64,000 nucleotides of DNA from Escarpia spicata (lineage: Eukaryota; Annelida; Polychaeta; Sabellida; Siboglinidae). Of the stretch, positions 33,111-45,650 are shown piece by piece. The stretch is from NCBI GenBank assembly GCA_963995525.1, contig OZ023209.1, positions 11,408,199-11,472,198 on the forward strand, written 5' to 3'. Numbering within the stretch: position 1 is the stretch's first letter; every line of letters starts with the position of its first letter. The notes under the pieces are model-generated. The model was given only the letters and a program-made list of their open reading frames with translations, was not told the origin of the DNA and ran no database searches. The position numbers and the translations under genes are program-made.

Positions 33111-33389
33111 AGCTAGGATTCTATATGTACGGATACGGCATGCGGATGCAGATTGCGGCAAAACAATGAATATTGTGCCAGGTAGAAATAACATAAATAG
33201 TTCCAAACATGGCGGATGAGTTTTGTCGTGCGGATGCGGCTGCGGAAAATTTTATCGCTCCGTGTAGCGATTCGAATCGTAACCGCACACGAATCAGATA
33301 GGAAATTCCCAGTAGTGACATCACTACAGAGGTATTCCACATTCCGCTTGCGTTTCCGTAATCGTTTCCGTACATATGGAATCGTAGCT
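33111..33389. mobile_element. Harbinger-like MITE (279 bp)
   Basis: Left end AGCTAGGATTCTATATGTAC and right end, on the minus strand, AGCTACGATTCCATATGTAC match over about 27 bp with few differences. TAA flanks both sides (33108-33110 and 33390-33392), the 3-bp TWA target duplication typical of PIF/Harbinger elements. The interior has CGGATGCGG words and no transposase. Confidence 0.7.
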
Positions 33390-33689
33390 TAAATATATCG
33401 TAACGGTGGAGTATTGTAAGTGCGTCTCCTCCAGAGCGCCGATGTCTACTCGACTCATCCATGTCCATTCGCTTCCCTGCACCTCTCATCTACGAACTGT
33501 CGAGATATATGAGAAGCCACAACAATAGTTAGTTGGAGTTATTTACTTACGCGTTGTTACATGCATAATAAAAATAAGGCAACTTCGTGTGCGCTTTTTT
33601 CTCGCAAACCAAGCTCAGAGGCGCACCAATACAAAAGGGTTGGTCAATCCCAGAATAAATTAGTAGTATTCAAGTTGTAAACAATGGGT

Positions 33690-34280
33690 CTCAAGAGAAG
33701 GTAAACCTCCCAACTGTACATACTGTTAAGTACCTTGGCTCTGTTATAGACAAGGAGGGAGGTGTCAGTAAAGAAACTGAGAGCCGAGTGTCAAACGGGT
33801 GGGCTAGATGGAGGGAACTATCCGGAGTGATATGTGATAAGAAGGTGCCACAAAAGATGAACCGGTAATTAGGCCGACACTTCTCTACGGCTGTGAAACG
33901 TGGCCACTATCGACAAGAGACGAAAGACGACTGGCCACAACGGAGATGAGAATGATTAGGTGGACAATGGGTGTAAGCCTGTAGGAGCACCGGAGGAATG
34001 AGGACATCTTGAAAGAAGCCGATGTGGAGAGCATTGTTGTCATCATGAGGAGAAGAAGGCTGGAGTGGTTTGATCATGTGAAAAGAAGGAAAGAAAGAGA
34101 AGGCATAAGAGCCACCGTGGAGATGAAGGTAGAGGGGAAACGAGCGAGAGGGAGGCCCAAGTTGAGATGGCAGGACACAGTGAGGACAGATTTAAAGGCA
34201 TAGCAGATGAAGGACGAATGGGCTCAAGACAGGAAGAAATTGAAGAGACTCTGCAATACCCGCCACCCCGGAATTATGTA
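33690..34280 (+). pseudogene. RTE-like LINE, 3' end of ORF2 (degenerate)
   Basis: Plus-strand frames give the C-terminal region common to RTE-group and BovB-like elements: VKYLGSVIDKEGGVSKE, then (after a stop and frameshift) LYGCETWPLSTRDERRL and MRMIRWTMGVSL, then RRRRLEWFDHVKR, EMKVEGKRARGRPKLRWQD and a terminal DRKKLKRLCNTRHPG. A TAA near 33867 and frame changes disrupt it. The polymerase core is missing, so it is a 5'-truncated dead copy. Confidence 0.75.
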
Positions 34281-34289
34281 AAATATCAA

Positions 34290-36050
34290 GTGATCCAACA
34301 CTAAGAGTGAGCATATTCAAGAGTTGACGCAACAATAGAAAATGCCCTAGTTCTAATATTGACTGTAGGAACAAAACGTAAATCAGAAATAGATGATTGG
34401 AGCTGGGTAGGTTTTCTTACAGGAGTAAGCATGTAAATATGCCGGTTGGTTACATAAAATAACTTATTATTGGCGCAGACCATCTTAGTAGCAGCGCCTA
34501 CGTCTGGCATGCTTCCAGTATACGCCTATCCCTGACGCGGCACAACTCTCGGCCCGTGACAGCGGCAGTGGGTCGGGCAAGGGTTGAGACTGTGACTAAC
34601 ATCGACAGCAGCGTTGTGCACGGTTGCACGGACGCCATCGTGTCGCGCGGGACGTCTTGACATCTACTGCAGTTGCTAACCTGGGACGCGTTTCACTAAC
34701 ATTTCTATAAGCTCATAAGTCCGAATGTTCTCCTTAATAGAGAATTCGCTCCTTCACAGTGGTCTTGAATCCTACAAACTGAACGCCAGGACGCGGCACG
34801 GGGACACTTTCGCCCGTGTGTCACGAAGTAAAGTCCTCGACGATATGGCGGAGGCTTTTTGCATATTGAAAATTGTCTTCGTGACTATATTATCTTATTG
34901 AAACGATCCTCCGACCCATTGAATCTACGGCGTTCTCTTCATTGGTGTTGTGTCGTTGGTTGCCGCGGAACGTGGGAATAGTTTCGTAGACAGCGCCCAG
35001 TAATAATAAATTACCTTACGTCTAATATGGGCGGAGTGTGTCACTTTGTTCGTAGGGTTTGCGTTCCGGCCAGGCGTAATGTATTACATGAATTATGGTA
35101 ATTACCCGGGTGCCGCCTACGAAACAAATGACGCCCAACTGTTATGGTAACGAATACACAGACATAACGATGGCGGATTCATCATACTAGAAAAACGCCC
35201 GTCACCTGACGCGATGCCTTGGTAGATGACAGTCGTGATTGTAATATTTACAAAATAAAATTATAAACATAAACATCATAATGCGCTCACGGATACTCGT
35301 TGTTTATTCAAACGACGAAGGTCGGACAGAATGTAAAGATCACGTCCACCGATAGGCCCTGGTCGAAATAGTGTAGAATTGTCAAACAATATTTGTATTG
35401 CTATGCTATTGGCATGAGGGTAGACATAAGCATTACTGTGTCAGCGTCTACTCCATGTTGCCAAGTCTATGACATAGGGGCCGTTTTCCCTAAGTGGTTA
35501 CCGCGCGCGCGTAGTCCCTGCGATTGTTAGATTACGTATTACGTATACGCGCACACTACTTGTTACTTTCCGAACAACTGATTTACCACAAAAAAGGTCA
35601 GAATCTTGACATATGTGCGGTATTTTGAAAATATATAGGTCTTACGTCCTTTTCTAGGGGTCGTACATTAATACCTGAAGGTTTGGCGATCGAGGTTCAA
35701 GCCGTCTAAGAGGAAAACGTGAGCCTACCCGCATACATCATCGAGCTTCATTATAAGTGTACTGTAGATATGAGTTTGTTCATGGTAAAATGAACTTTCT
35801 AACTCTCTGTGTCATCAACAACGGGATGATCCTTTCAGCAATTCCTTTCATTCAAATTCACTGGGCTTGTGTTATCATGCAAAGAACACCACATTTAGCA
35901 ACAGCTTGTATCCTGCATGTCAAACATGAATGTGATAAGCTGTTTGACAGCGGTGTGTGGCCAGAAGGCATCAGCATTCGTATATTCCGCTCTAAGTACG
36001 CGCGTAACACGTTCTGATTTCATTATCTTCCGACATAATCTACGATTTTT
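34290..36050. other. Intergenic stretch, nothing recognised
   Basis: 34600-35500 is CpG-richer than its surroundings, with a weak inverted similarity (TTTCGTAG(A/G)C(A/G)GC at about 34982 and, inverted, about 35110-35130). The last 300 bp may be 5' UTR of the LINE that begins at 36054. No ORF1 was found there. Confidence 0.3.
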
Positions 36051-36053
36051 AAT

Positions 36054-39000
36054 ATGGCTAGTAACCTTACTATTTCAAGTTATAATTGTACTGGCTTTGG
36101 TCCAGGTAAGCCTGAATATGTCTCAGAGCTCATCAAAGCACATGATTTTGTTTTACTCCAGGAACATTGGTTAATGGAATCTCAGTTTCACAGGATTAAA
36201 AACATACCATGTGATAACAATGTTAGCATTTTATCTCATGATGTTTCTGGAATAGATAATACTATGTTTTTAAATGGCAGAGGGTATGGTGGATGTTCCA
36301 TTCTGTGGAAAAATTCCTTGAATTGTATTGTCTCCCCAGTCATCTTGAACTCTAATAGAATATGTGCAGTTAATATAACTAGGCAAAGCATGTCATTATT
36401 ACTTTTTAATGTGTACATGCCATGTGATACCAGATGTAATGATGATCTGTACTGCAATATTTTGACTGAAATTATGAGTACATGTAATATAATGAACTGT
36501 TCCAATTTCATTATTGGAGGTGATATGAACACGTCTTTCAATCGTGTGTCTTCTAACTTTACGAAACATTTAAATTACATATGTGAACGTGAAACAATCA
36601 AGCCATGTATTGATTTTGAAGGACATAATGTTTGTTATACATTTACTAGTCCTGTGGACAATGGTACTCATGTCATTGATCATTTTTTGTTAAACAATGG
36701 ACTCTTTGACCATATGTTAGAATATTATACTATGCACGATGGTGCAAATTTATCATTCCATTCGCCACTGGTTCTTACCTTGAGTTTAGATGTTAATTAT
36801 TGTTCACCTTCTTCTAGAAGGTACATATCTAGACCTAAATGGCAAGAAGCGTCAGACTGTAACTTAAGTCAGTACAGCAAGGTTTTAGAAAGAATGATTG
36901 ACGAAATATCTATACCATGGCATTCTCTAGAATGCCGCGATAAACATTGTCCTAGCAGGTTAACGCATTGTCATGATATTCAGATATTTCATGATTCAAT
37001 AATGGATTGTTGTATAAGAGCTTGTCAAAACTCAATTCCACATACTTCAAAAGAGGGAAATTCGAAGGTAATAGCGGGGTGGAATGAATACGTTAAACCA
37101 TACAGAGAAGCGTCACTGTTTTGGCATAATCTATGGAAAGATTGTGGCTCTCCTCGCAATGCTGTTATTGCTGACGTCATGCGTAGATCACGCTCTCAAT
37201 ATCACAGAGCAGTTCGTTTTGTTAAACGTAATCAAAATAATGTTAAAAAAGAAAGTATGGCGACAGCGTTACTTGGAAATAAAAGTAGGGACTTCTGGAA
37301 AGAAGTAGGGAAAGTTACAAAGAACAATAATATGCTACCCAACATGGTTGATGAAGTGACAGGAGACGAAAATATTTCTAAACACTTTGCTACTAAGTAT
37401 GAGGACTTATATAATTGAGTAGCCTATAATGATGCAGACATGACGTCATTGCTACAAAACATACATAGTAAAGTAGATGCACATTGTAACGAAGGTGAAA
37501 ATACTATTACGGTGCATGATGTTTTGAATGGCATTAATCATGTTAAGATTAACAAATGTGATGGATACGGCGTTATATATACCGACCACTTTATTCATGC
37601 ACCTACCAAATTACATGTTTTTCTTTCTTTGCTATTCACAGCAATGGTATATCACGGATATACCCCGGATGGTTTTAATATATCAACAATTCAACCTCTG
37701 GTAAAAAACAAGAGGAAATCAGCAAATAATTCTGACAACTATCGAGCCATTGCTCTTAGTAGCCCTCTGTCGAAAATATTTGATTGGGTTATAATGATTT
37801 TGATACTCTTAAAACAAGTGATCTACAGTTTGGTTTCAAACCTCAAAGCTCTACAGCTAAATGTACATTTGCGTTAATGGAGACTGTGAACAGTTTCCAG
37901 CAGAATAAATCGGATGTTTACGTGTTATTACTAGATGCGACTAAAGCATTCGATAAAGTAAATTATGTTAAACTTTTTAACTTACTGATGGATAGAGGAA
38001 TGAATCCCCTTTTAATCAGATGTTTACTTTATATGTACACTAATCAACATTTAAATGTATCATGGAACAATTCCATGTCATTGCATTTCTCCACTGCCAA
38101 TGGTGTGAAGCAGGGTGGGGTGTTGTCCCCCATTTTATTTTCTATCTACATTGATGAAATGTTAACAAGACTCTGCATGTCTGGTTTCGGCTGTATGATT
38201 GGTTATAAGTACTATGGTGCTGTTGGCTATGCTGATGATATATCTTTGGTAGCTCCATCGATATATGCATTGAACAAAATGTGTGATATATGTCTAAAAT
38301 TTGCATATGAATATGATTTACAATTCAACCCGGCAAAATGTCAACTTATTAAATATGGCAGTGGTACCGACTGCCCATTTTACTTTGATGGTTTAAAAGT
38401 GAAACATAGTAAAAAAGGGTTGCACTTAGGCCACGTTATTGGTCCTGACGCTCACCAGGCTATGGTAAAAGATATGTGTCATGATTTTATATGGCGTGTA
38501 AATGCATTATCTGCTAATTTTGGGTTTTGTAATATAAACATAAAACGTCAATTATATATGTCGTATTGTACATCTTTCTATGGTGTATGTCTGTGGAACT
38601 TGCAAAACAAACATCTTGATATGTTTTATACTACGTGGCGCAAAGGTATCAGAAAACTGTTTAATCTACCAGTTTGCACGCATTGTAATATGGTGCCACT
38701 TTTAGCAGACTGTTTACCGATTCAAATTCAAATTATGAATCGAATGGTACGATTTATGCAGAGTTGCTTGAAATGCAGTAACTCCAGTTTGAAAATGCTC
38801 TCTCATCTAGCCTTTCAAGGTAGTGGGTCATATATGTCTAAAAGTTTTAACTATATCATGTCCAAATTCAAACTTGATGCCATGACATTCTTTCGAATGA
38901 AGTCTAATCAGTGTTATGGTATGATTCAAGACCACTACCAGGAGGGGCTGGATGATGAACTAGTATGTAGGGTCTCATTTGCAAAAGATGTATTACATAA

Positions 39001-39145
39001 TATAAATAATGTGGGTAGCTCTTCCTTTTCAGCCATTGACGAGCTGCGCTCATTGCTTACTGTTTTATGTACACAGTAACTTATATACATTGATTTAGTT
39101 GAATTGTACAATTTTAGTACGAATAAATGTATTATTATATTGCCG
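36054..39145 (+). mobile_element. Nearly complete non-LTR retrotransposon (endonuclease plus reverse transcriptase), two lesions
   Basis: ORF2 starts at ATG 36054. An APE-like endonuclease occupies the first 250 residues (SYNCTGFG at the start, LLQEHWLM, IIGGDMNTSF, HVIDHFLL, and a terminal SFHSPLV). A TGA at 37416-37418 stops it, but the same frame resumes through 37439 into the RT (NSDNYRAIALSSPLSKIFD). A one-base deletion near 37798 shifts to the frame ending at 39079, which holds FGFKPQSS, LLLDATKAFDKV, NGVKQGGVLSPILFSIYID and the catalytic GYADDISL. The end is AT-rich with AATAAA at 39122. Only two mutations separate it from an open ORF, so the insertion is probably fairly young. Clade unresolved; jockey/CR1 group or a relative. 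Confidence 0.85.
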
Positions 39146-39240
39146 TTCATTCACTTAAGAAATATGTATGATGTCTCTGAATTTAAGAAAAAATAGACCA
39201 TAAAACACAATAGCATTGAATAAGACTTTGCAATAAATAA

Positions 39241-39405
39241 TGCCGCATTCACACAGAAAATAAATCTTAAGACTTAACTTTAAACCGATTTATCACGTAC
39301 AATTATTCGCAACGCACACGTCCTTTCTACAGTTGTTCCAACGTAATTTCGTACACATAGAAATAAGTCGCTTAGTCAAACCGCTTACGCTGTGTGAATG
39401 CAACA
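39241..39405. mobile_element. Short MITE (about 165 bp)
   Basis: Left TGCCGCATTCACACAG and right, on the minus strand, TGTTGCATTCACACAG form 16-bp inverted ends with two differences. A short target duplication could not be fixed (AT or TA). No coding capacity. Confidence 0.55.
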
Positions 39406-39409
39406 TATA

Positions 39410-40290
39410 TCGTCGGTTACTGTCGCTCTGACTAATAATTATGGTAAAAAAATTATAAGAGTGTATAATGTCGCATAATGTTTGATCACCTTAAAACAGA
39501 ATGTGTCAACACTATCCTGCGTCTGGCACTGTCTACCTACTCAGCGGGCACGCCTCGACATCATGTATTAGCCAGCTTCCGGTGCTATTTGAGGTGCGTC
39601 ACCCCGCCCTAGCTGTTACAGTAAAGGTCATTGGTTACGTGTTTGTCCTACGATATACTCAGATTTTAATTCTTCATTTGCCGCCCACCTCTGCCCGCGA
39701 TGGCACTACACCCCTACCACCACTGTCTACACGCCTACAATAAAGTCCTGGGTGTGTCACTCGTTAATTTAATAGGCATTTTAAAATGGAGAAAGAGTGG
39801 AGAGCGGATTGCCCCTCAAGCTCCGGTCCTGCCCATCCAATAGTAATTTCGTTACGACGCCTATGCTCCCGGATTTCGAAACTCAGGCAGGCAGGTATAA
39901 ATTGTGCAACTAAAACACGATTACATAACTCCAGCTAACGGGGTGACAATATATATAGGCTACGTTCGCAAACCCCAAACAAGAATCAATTTATTTGACC
40001 TATAAATACGATACATATACAACGAATAACGCAAGTAATAGCTAAGGTCGGGAGACTCCCGTTAAGATATATAATATCGCTAGCACAGGAGCCACCCCAT
40101 AAATATAAACAACAATAACATTTACATGACAAATCAGAATAGCATACAACTTGTTTTTATTGTTGATAATTACTCAACGTGTCAACATGCATACATAATA
40201 CAAGGACTGATTATATCACATTGACGTACATATGGATACTTCGGTATACATTATAATATGTATTACGAATTACAAATAAAGCAATTATGA
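39410..40290. other. Intergenic, nothing recognised
   Basis: Mixed sequence without recognised exons. The right part is AT-rich and probably 3' UTR of the minus-strand LINE that follows. Confidence 0.3.
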
Positions 40291-40299
40291 ATTTGACAA

Positions 40300-41140
40300 G
40301 TGTATTAATAATTGTTAATAAAAAAGTTTTTTGTGTATGTTGAAAAACCATATAGACTGGATGTAAATTGTATTAATGATAATACTTGGTGTATTGTTAA
40401 CTGTCTCTACTATGTTGTGTCTAATGCATTATTTCTTTTACGCGTGCAGTGGTGATGAATATCATAAATGTGTGTGCTTGGAAAAACATTGAAATAGTAG
40501 GGTAAAAGATTGTTAATTAATTTATAGTAAAATTTTAATTGTTGGATTTTATAAATGTCATCCAACTTTAGCAACTGGAGTCTTTTAAAAATAGGACTTG
40601 TGTGAGCATTGTATTTACTTAAGGATATTATTCGTATTGCTTTTTTCTGTAATTTGAAAATTCGATGTGCCTGATGACCCCATAAAAGTATGCCATAATT
40701 AATATGAGGGAGAATAAGAGCATTGTACATAATATATAATGTATTAGGTGGTAAAAAGTGTTTAAGTTTATTTAGTATGCCTATTGTTTTAGATATTTTA
40801 TTTGCTATTTTGTTTGTACGACTCTGCCAGTTTAAATGGTTATTTATTGTGATGCCTAATTTTTTTTAAATCATTTACACATTCAATGTATGCCCCATCT
40901 ATTTGTAATACAGGGTATTCTACTTTCTTTTGAGGCATATGAAAAATCATGAATTTAGTCTTTTTGGTATTTACTGACAGTTTGTTGGCTTTCAACCAAT
41001 TGCTAATCTTTGTTAGTTCTTTGTTAATAGAGTCACTTCGCATTTGGTTTTCTGAATCATTAAATGTGTTTAGTGTACTAGTAAGGATGGTGTCGTCAGC
41101 ATACGTTATGAATTTGAAAAGGTCACTAGAAAGTGCTATG

Positions 41141-41190
<50 letters not shown>

Positions 41191-43470
41191 AATAAGAGTG
41201 GGCCTAAAATTGAACCTTGAGGGACACCAGAGTTGATGGCTATTTCCTTAGACTTAACATTTTCAATTTCTACGTACTGCTTACGATTTTATAAATAATT
41301 CGTACAAAGGTCTAGAGCTTTGTCATTTAATCCGTAGTAATTTAACATCTGTACCAATATATTGTGATCAATTGTGTCAAATGCTTTTGATAAATCAAGG
41401 TATATATTTATTGGAGTAACTGATTTATCAAGATCTTGTATAATTCTGTCTATGATTTCAAGTGTAGCAAGCTCAGTAGAATGTTTCTTTCTAAATCCAT
41501 ATTGGCTATTGTAGTATAACGCTTTAGAATGGAAGTAATCGTGGATTTGATCAAACATAACCCTTTCCAAAAATGTTGAAATCACTGGCAGGATAGAAAT
41601 TGGACGATAATTGTTAAAGTCAGAAACATCACCTTTTTTGAAAAAGGGTATGACGTTTGCAATTTTTAATTTGTCTGGAAATATACCAGTTATTATTGAT
41701 TGATTAATAATTAGAGTAACTGCATTGCTGATATCATTGTTTATCAATTTTAGTAATGGTGTTGAAATACCGTCGTTTCCACAACTTGATTTTTGAGGTC
41801 AAACGATCAATTATATTAACAGTAGTTTCCATGCTAATTGGGTTAAAGCTGAAGGTGTGTAATATCGGGTTATTCAGGTAATCTTTGTATGATTTACCTC
41901 CACTAGTAGTTGTTTTAGAGGCTAGAGTAGGACCAGCATTAGTAAAAAACGTGTTAAATATGTTTGCAATAACGCATTTGTCGCTAATCATTTCCCCATC
42001 GACTTGAACAAATCTGGAAATTGTTATTTCTTGACTTTTCTGAATAATTTCTTTAATTAAACACCACGTCTTTTTAACATCATGCTTATGCTTTTCAAAA
42101 CTGGATTGGTAATGCATTTGCTTAGCTAATATAATATTACTCTTAAGAATGTTATTATAAGTACGTAAGTCAGTTTTAAGTTTATGGTAATGCTCTGTAT
42201 TTACGTGAGTCTGTTTCATTCTCGAATACAATTTGTTTCTAAATTGAATCGACATAATAATGCCCTTGGTAATCCACGGAGTTTTCTTATGTTTATATTT
42301 GTTAAATTTAATTACTTTAAAAGGTAAAAATGTATCCATAGCTGCAGTAACAATTTCATCGAGGATATTGTAGTTTTCATTCGGATCCGCATGAGTATCT
42401 GTGTTAAGTTTATCATAAAGATTTGAGTTAATAATTTCAGTTTTAAATGTATTGAGTGAGTCAAGATGTTGTTGTTTTATTCCTATAAACCTTGGTATCA
42501 CATTAGAGGTTTCGACACAGTCCAGACTTAGAAAGTACGGAAAGTGATCAGAAATATTGCTCACTAAAATACCAGCTGAGGATTTGAAGAATCCTTTTGA
42601 CAAATTGCATAACAAATTATCAATGAGTGTTCCATGATACTCTGAAAGTCGTGTTGGCATAGTAATTTTAGGGAAGAAACCATGTGAAACGATTGTATCG
42701 AAATATTCACATAATATGGGTTTTTCGTTAATCTTTAGCAAGTCAATATTGTAATCTCCTGCAATTATTATTTCATTTTTAGATTTTTGTAAATCAACTA
42801 AATTTGATCCAAATTCGTTTGTAAATATACGGTAATTTTCAATTATATCTCTAGGTGGTCGATATATATTTCCAAGAATTTTTTTTTTCTTCATGGCACA
42901 ACATGTTATTTCAATAAATTGACCTTCCCAAGTGTCTGTATTAGCATGGATTTTTACAGATTTGTAATTGTATTTGTTGCTGAGATAGATTGCCAAGCCA
43001 GCATGTGCACTACAAATTTTGCCTTGGCATATTAATGTATATCCATCTATTTGAAATAAAGAAATGTCAGCCTCTTCATCGAGCCATGTTTCCTGTAAAC
43101 ACAGAGCACTAATCTCACAGCCACTACTTCTGAATGTCTCTAGCTTTATTTTAATTTCGTCAATTTTTGCATTTAAACTCTGACAGTTTAAGCTTAGCAA
43201 AATAAATTTGCTTTGCTTGTTCGTTAAATGGTTTATTAAATTATCATCGTCAAAGTATGGTGAATGTTGAAATGGTTCAATATCCCAATCTTCATTCATT
43301 TCATCCGTTTTTAATATGTGATAGAGAGAATTTTTCTCTAGATCACCAAATTGCGCTAAGAAATAATTTGTATCAATCATATTGGTGGAAAATTTAATAA
43401 ATAATAGTGCTCTATGTTTATAGGACACATCATACAAACATAGATTAGACGTTGCGAAAGAGCTGCACAA
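40300..43470 (-). mobile_element. CR1/L2-like LINE ORF2 (endonuclease plus reverse transcriptase), nearly full length but disrupted
   Basis: The minus strand carries an APE endonuclease from about 43380 (LLSLNCQSLNAKIDEI, LCLQETWL, LGNIYRPPRD, IIIAGDYNIDLL, GTLIDNLL, ISDHFPYFLSLD). An extra A near 41797 shifts the frame, then RT follows (VIPFFKKGD, FNNYRPISILPVISTFLER, QYGFRKKHST, LDLSKAFDTIDH). A TAA falls in the middle (about 41289), then [18 protein letters not shown] microsatellite has expanded between that motif and the catalytic ITYADDTI. The tail continues to about 40410 (YNALILPHINYGILLWG). This order of motifs is typical of CR1/L2-group LINEs. It is dead by at least three lesions. 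Confidence 0.85.
41143..41187. repeat. (TA)n run inside a LINE reverse transcriptase
   Basis: About 44 bp of TA, inserted in the coding sequence between the [11 protein letters not shown] and YADD motifs of the element at 40300-43470. Confidence 0.95.
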
Positions 43471-43930
43471 GCTATACCCTGAGCATAATACAAATACATT
43501 TTGTAAAAGAGAATATTACGAATATTCCGCATGCAAATATAACACAATGTACTATGAAAATAAATTACAGCATATGTACTGCCATAACATGAACGTAGAG
43601 TGAGAATATCGTAAGGATATTGAACAAACAAAAAAAGATTATTTCGTAGACACAGACCTTTGGGGAAATACTATATATAATGCACTGTCCCAAAAATAAA
43701 AAATAACTAACACTAAACGTAGTGAAAAGAAAATGTATAAATATTGCCCTTCCACAAAAATTAAACCAACGTGAATTTTGACTGTATATCTATATATATA
43801 TATATATCGATGCACATCATATACCTGTAGACTGATTTGAAATGATTTATACAAAACATCATAGGTACTATAAAATACTGTAAATATAGACATTGTGGAT
43901 GTGAATAATAATTACAAGATGAGTCTTCGT

Positions 43931-44188
43931 TCAAAAAAAAAATTCCGGCTCAATTCTTGGGCCAACCTCATGTATATTGTCTTCTTGAAGTATATTTAGA
44001 CTAACATTATTTTCTACTAAATCAACATCGGTTATCAAGCTATCATAATATTGTAGTGTATTCTCACTACTACTATCATCATTCACATACGTTGGATTTA
44101 TGTCCATACTATTGCATAGTGAGCATTCAATTACATCATTGTTTACATGTTCCATATGTATTCCACATAAACACTGTGCGTTTGCCAT
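43931..44188 (-). CDS. Small ORF between LINE ORF1 and ORF2
   Basis: An 85-codon minus-strand frame starts 48 nt after the ORF1 stop: MANAQCLCGIHMEHV...ECSLCNSMDI, then an acidic stretch. The C-x-C...H...C-x2-C spacing could hold a zinc ion, but nothing matches a family I can name. It may be the N-terminal part of ORF2 before a disruption, or an unrelated chance ORF. The interval from 43470 to 43930 is AT-rich and without clear coding. Confidence 0.3.
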   Translation of the reverse strand: MANAQCLCGIHMEHVNNDVIECSLCNSMDINPTYVNDDSSSENTLQYYDSLITDVDLVENNVSLNILQEDNIHEVGPRIEPEFFF

Positions 44189-44235
44189 TGGCGTTTAGCC
44201 GATGCTACAGTATTGTTCGGTCCGGTCACGGGTGT

Positions 44236-44922
44236 TTATTGTCTGTCAAGTTGGCGGAGTTCTTGGTCGGTCGAGATGGTGACTTTCCTACCGTTTCGAA
44301 GAAGGCATACGATGCGGCCGTCTGCCGTCCATGTAGCGGTGACGTTGCTCAGCATCTTTGCTTTGTTGAACAGTTCACTGCGACGTCTGGTCAAGTTTTC
44401 CGTGATCAGTAGTTTTGTCCCCTTTGGGCGCCGTTTCGCTGTGAACACGTTTTGTCGTTGTTGGTATGTTGTGAATTTCACAATAATTGGTCGCGGCTTC
44501 GAGTTAGTCGAGTTTGCAGACGATCCCAGACGGTGGCATCGGTCGATGTGTTCGTGTCCAGTCGAAATGCCGAGTTTGTTTTGGAAGATGTCCAGCACAG
44601 CAGTCTCTGTGTCCGCGGAGTTGGGCACACCATGCACGATTAAACAGTTTCGTCTGCTGTATTGTTCAACTGCATCAATCTCTTCATACAACTTGACTTT
44701 GTCCGCCTCTAGCTTCGTGACGCGTGCGGTCATTTCATCAGCTTCAGTAGCAGCTTTGGCGATATCCATCTGGCAGGATTTGTACACGTCTTGCTTGATG
44801 TCTGCCACAGCGTCAAATGTTAAGACTGACTCCACGACTTTGCTAATAAAGTTTGTATTCTCAATTAGCCGGGTTATGATCGCCTCACTAATTGAGTCCA
44901 CGTGGGGGCGCTGGCGATACAT
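44236..44922 (-). CDS. LINE ORF1 (coiled coil plus L1-ORF1p/transposase-22-like RNA-binding domain)
   Basis: A 228-residue intact minus-strand frame. Residues about 50-90 form heptads (a coiled coil: ARVTKLEADKVKLYEEIDAVEQ). Then comes YSRRNCLIVHGVPN, HIDRCHRLG, PRPIIVKFTTYQQRQNVF, GTKLLITENLTRRRSELF and a C-terminal W..DGRIVCLLRNGRKV. This is the RRM plus C-terminal domain order of L1 ORF1p-like (transposase_22) proteins, which form RNA-binding trimers. Its location just upstream of the CR1/L2-like ORF2, on the same strand, suggests it belongs to that element. Its start lies at the boundary with a SINE (44920-45178), which may have replaced the true 5' end. Confidence 0.75.
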   Translation of the reverse strand: MYRQRPHVDSISEAIITRLIENTNFISKVVESVLTFDAVADIKQDVYKSCQMDIAKAATEADEMTARVTKLEADKVKLYEEIDAVEQYSRRNCLIVHGVPNSADTETAVLDIFQNKLGISTGHEHIDRCHRLGSSANSTNSKPRPIIVKFTTYQQRQNVFTAKRRPKGTKLLITENLTRRRSELFNKAKMLSNVTATWTADGRIVCLLRNGRKVTISTDQELRQLDRQ

Positions 44923-45178
44923 GCCGGCGCCCCGAGTTCAATACCCGGACCGGGCAGGTATGGTATATTTGGTGTAAAAAACTGGCTCTCAACATTGGGG
45001 ACTGTGTATCCCTCGTGAATCGGAGATCACGTTAATGTCGGTCCCGTCTCAATTTGGGACGTAAAAGAACCACTGAGCACGACAAGCACCCTGGCAGTGA
45101 CCACCCTCAGTGCCAGCATAGAAAGGTCGGCTTGGCGATAATGTTCTGAAAAAGGCTGGCTAGTTGAATGAGACCTCA
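44920..45178 (+). mobile_element. SINE family A, copy 1
   Basis: Similar, in opposite orientation, to 51335-51558. Shared features: a B-box-like GAGTTCAATACCC near the start, then GGTATATTTGGTGT, TGTATCCCTC, AAAAGAACCACTGAG, CACCCTGGCAGTGACCACCC, TCAGTGCCAG, AAGGTCGGC and the end TAGTTGAATGAGACCTC. The A-box is missing, so this copy is 5'-truncated. Confidence 0.65.
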
Positions 45179-45650
45179 TAAGATCACAACATTGTAACCA
45201 CAATATATACAGACTAGTCAGTTAATAGAACATTGCCGAGTGCTGGAAACAACTAGGCAACTAGGCAACGACTGAGGCAATTATTGAGTCGTTGGTTTGG
45301 ATAAGGGAAATTATTGCCACGCGCATGTCTTGATTCAGAGTCTCTGTGACTGAAGTGCTGTCAGTCTGGTTGGCACTACCCTTTTTCTGTCCTTTATTGG
45401 GCATGGTGAGTTTGTGATAGCGTAACAACAATGTGTCTCTATTTGGTGGTGTACGGTAGTTGTTTACATTATACGGTCATGGCAACAACGAAGGCGGGAG
45501 TTCAAGTTTATCAGTCTATTTTTCACTTATCGTTTCCTGTCGTTCCCGGTCGTATCGCAGACAAACGTGGAGTCGGGGGACCACAGTCCATCAACTGATG
45601 CACTTGAACACGATTGGAAACGCTAGCTAGTATCAACAAAATCGTTATTT

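Noticed and set aside
33113..33489. 122-codon minus-strand ORF
   Set aside because: Mostly the interior and ends of the Harbinger-like MITE.
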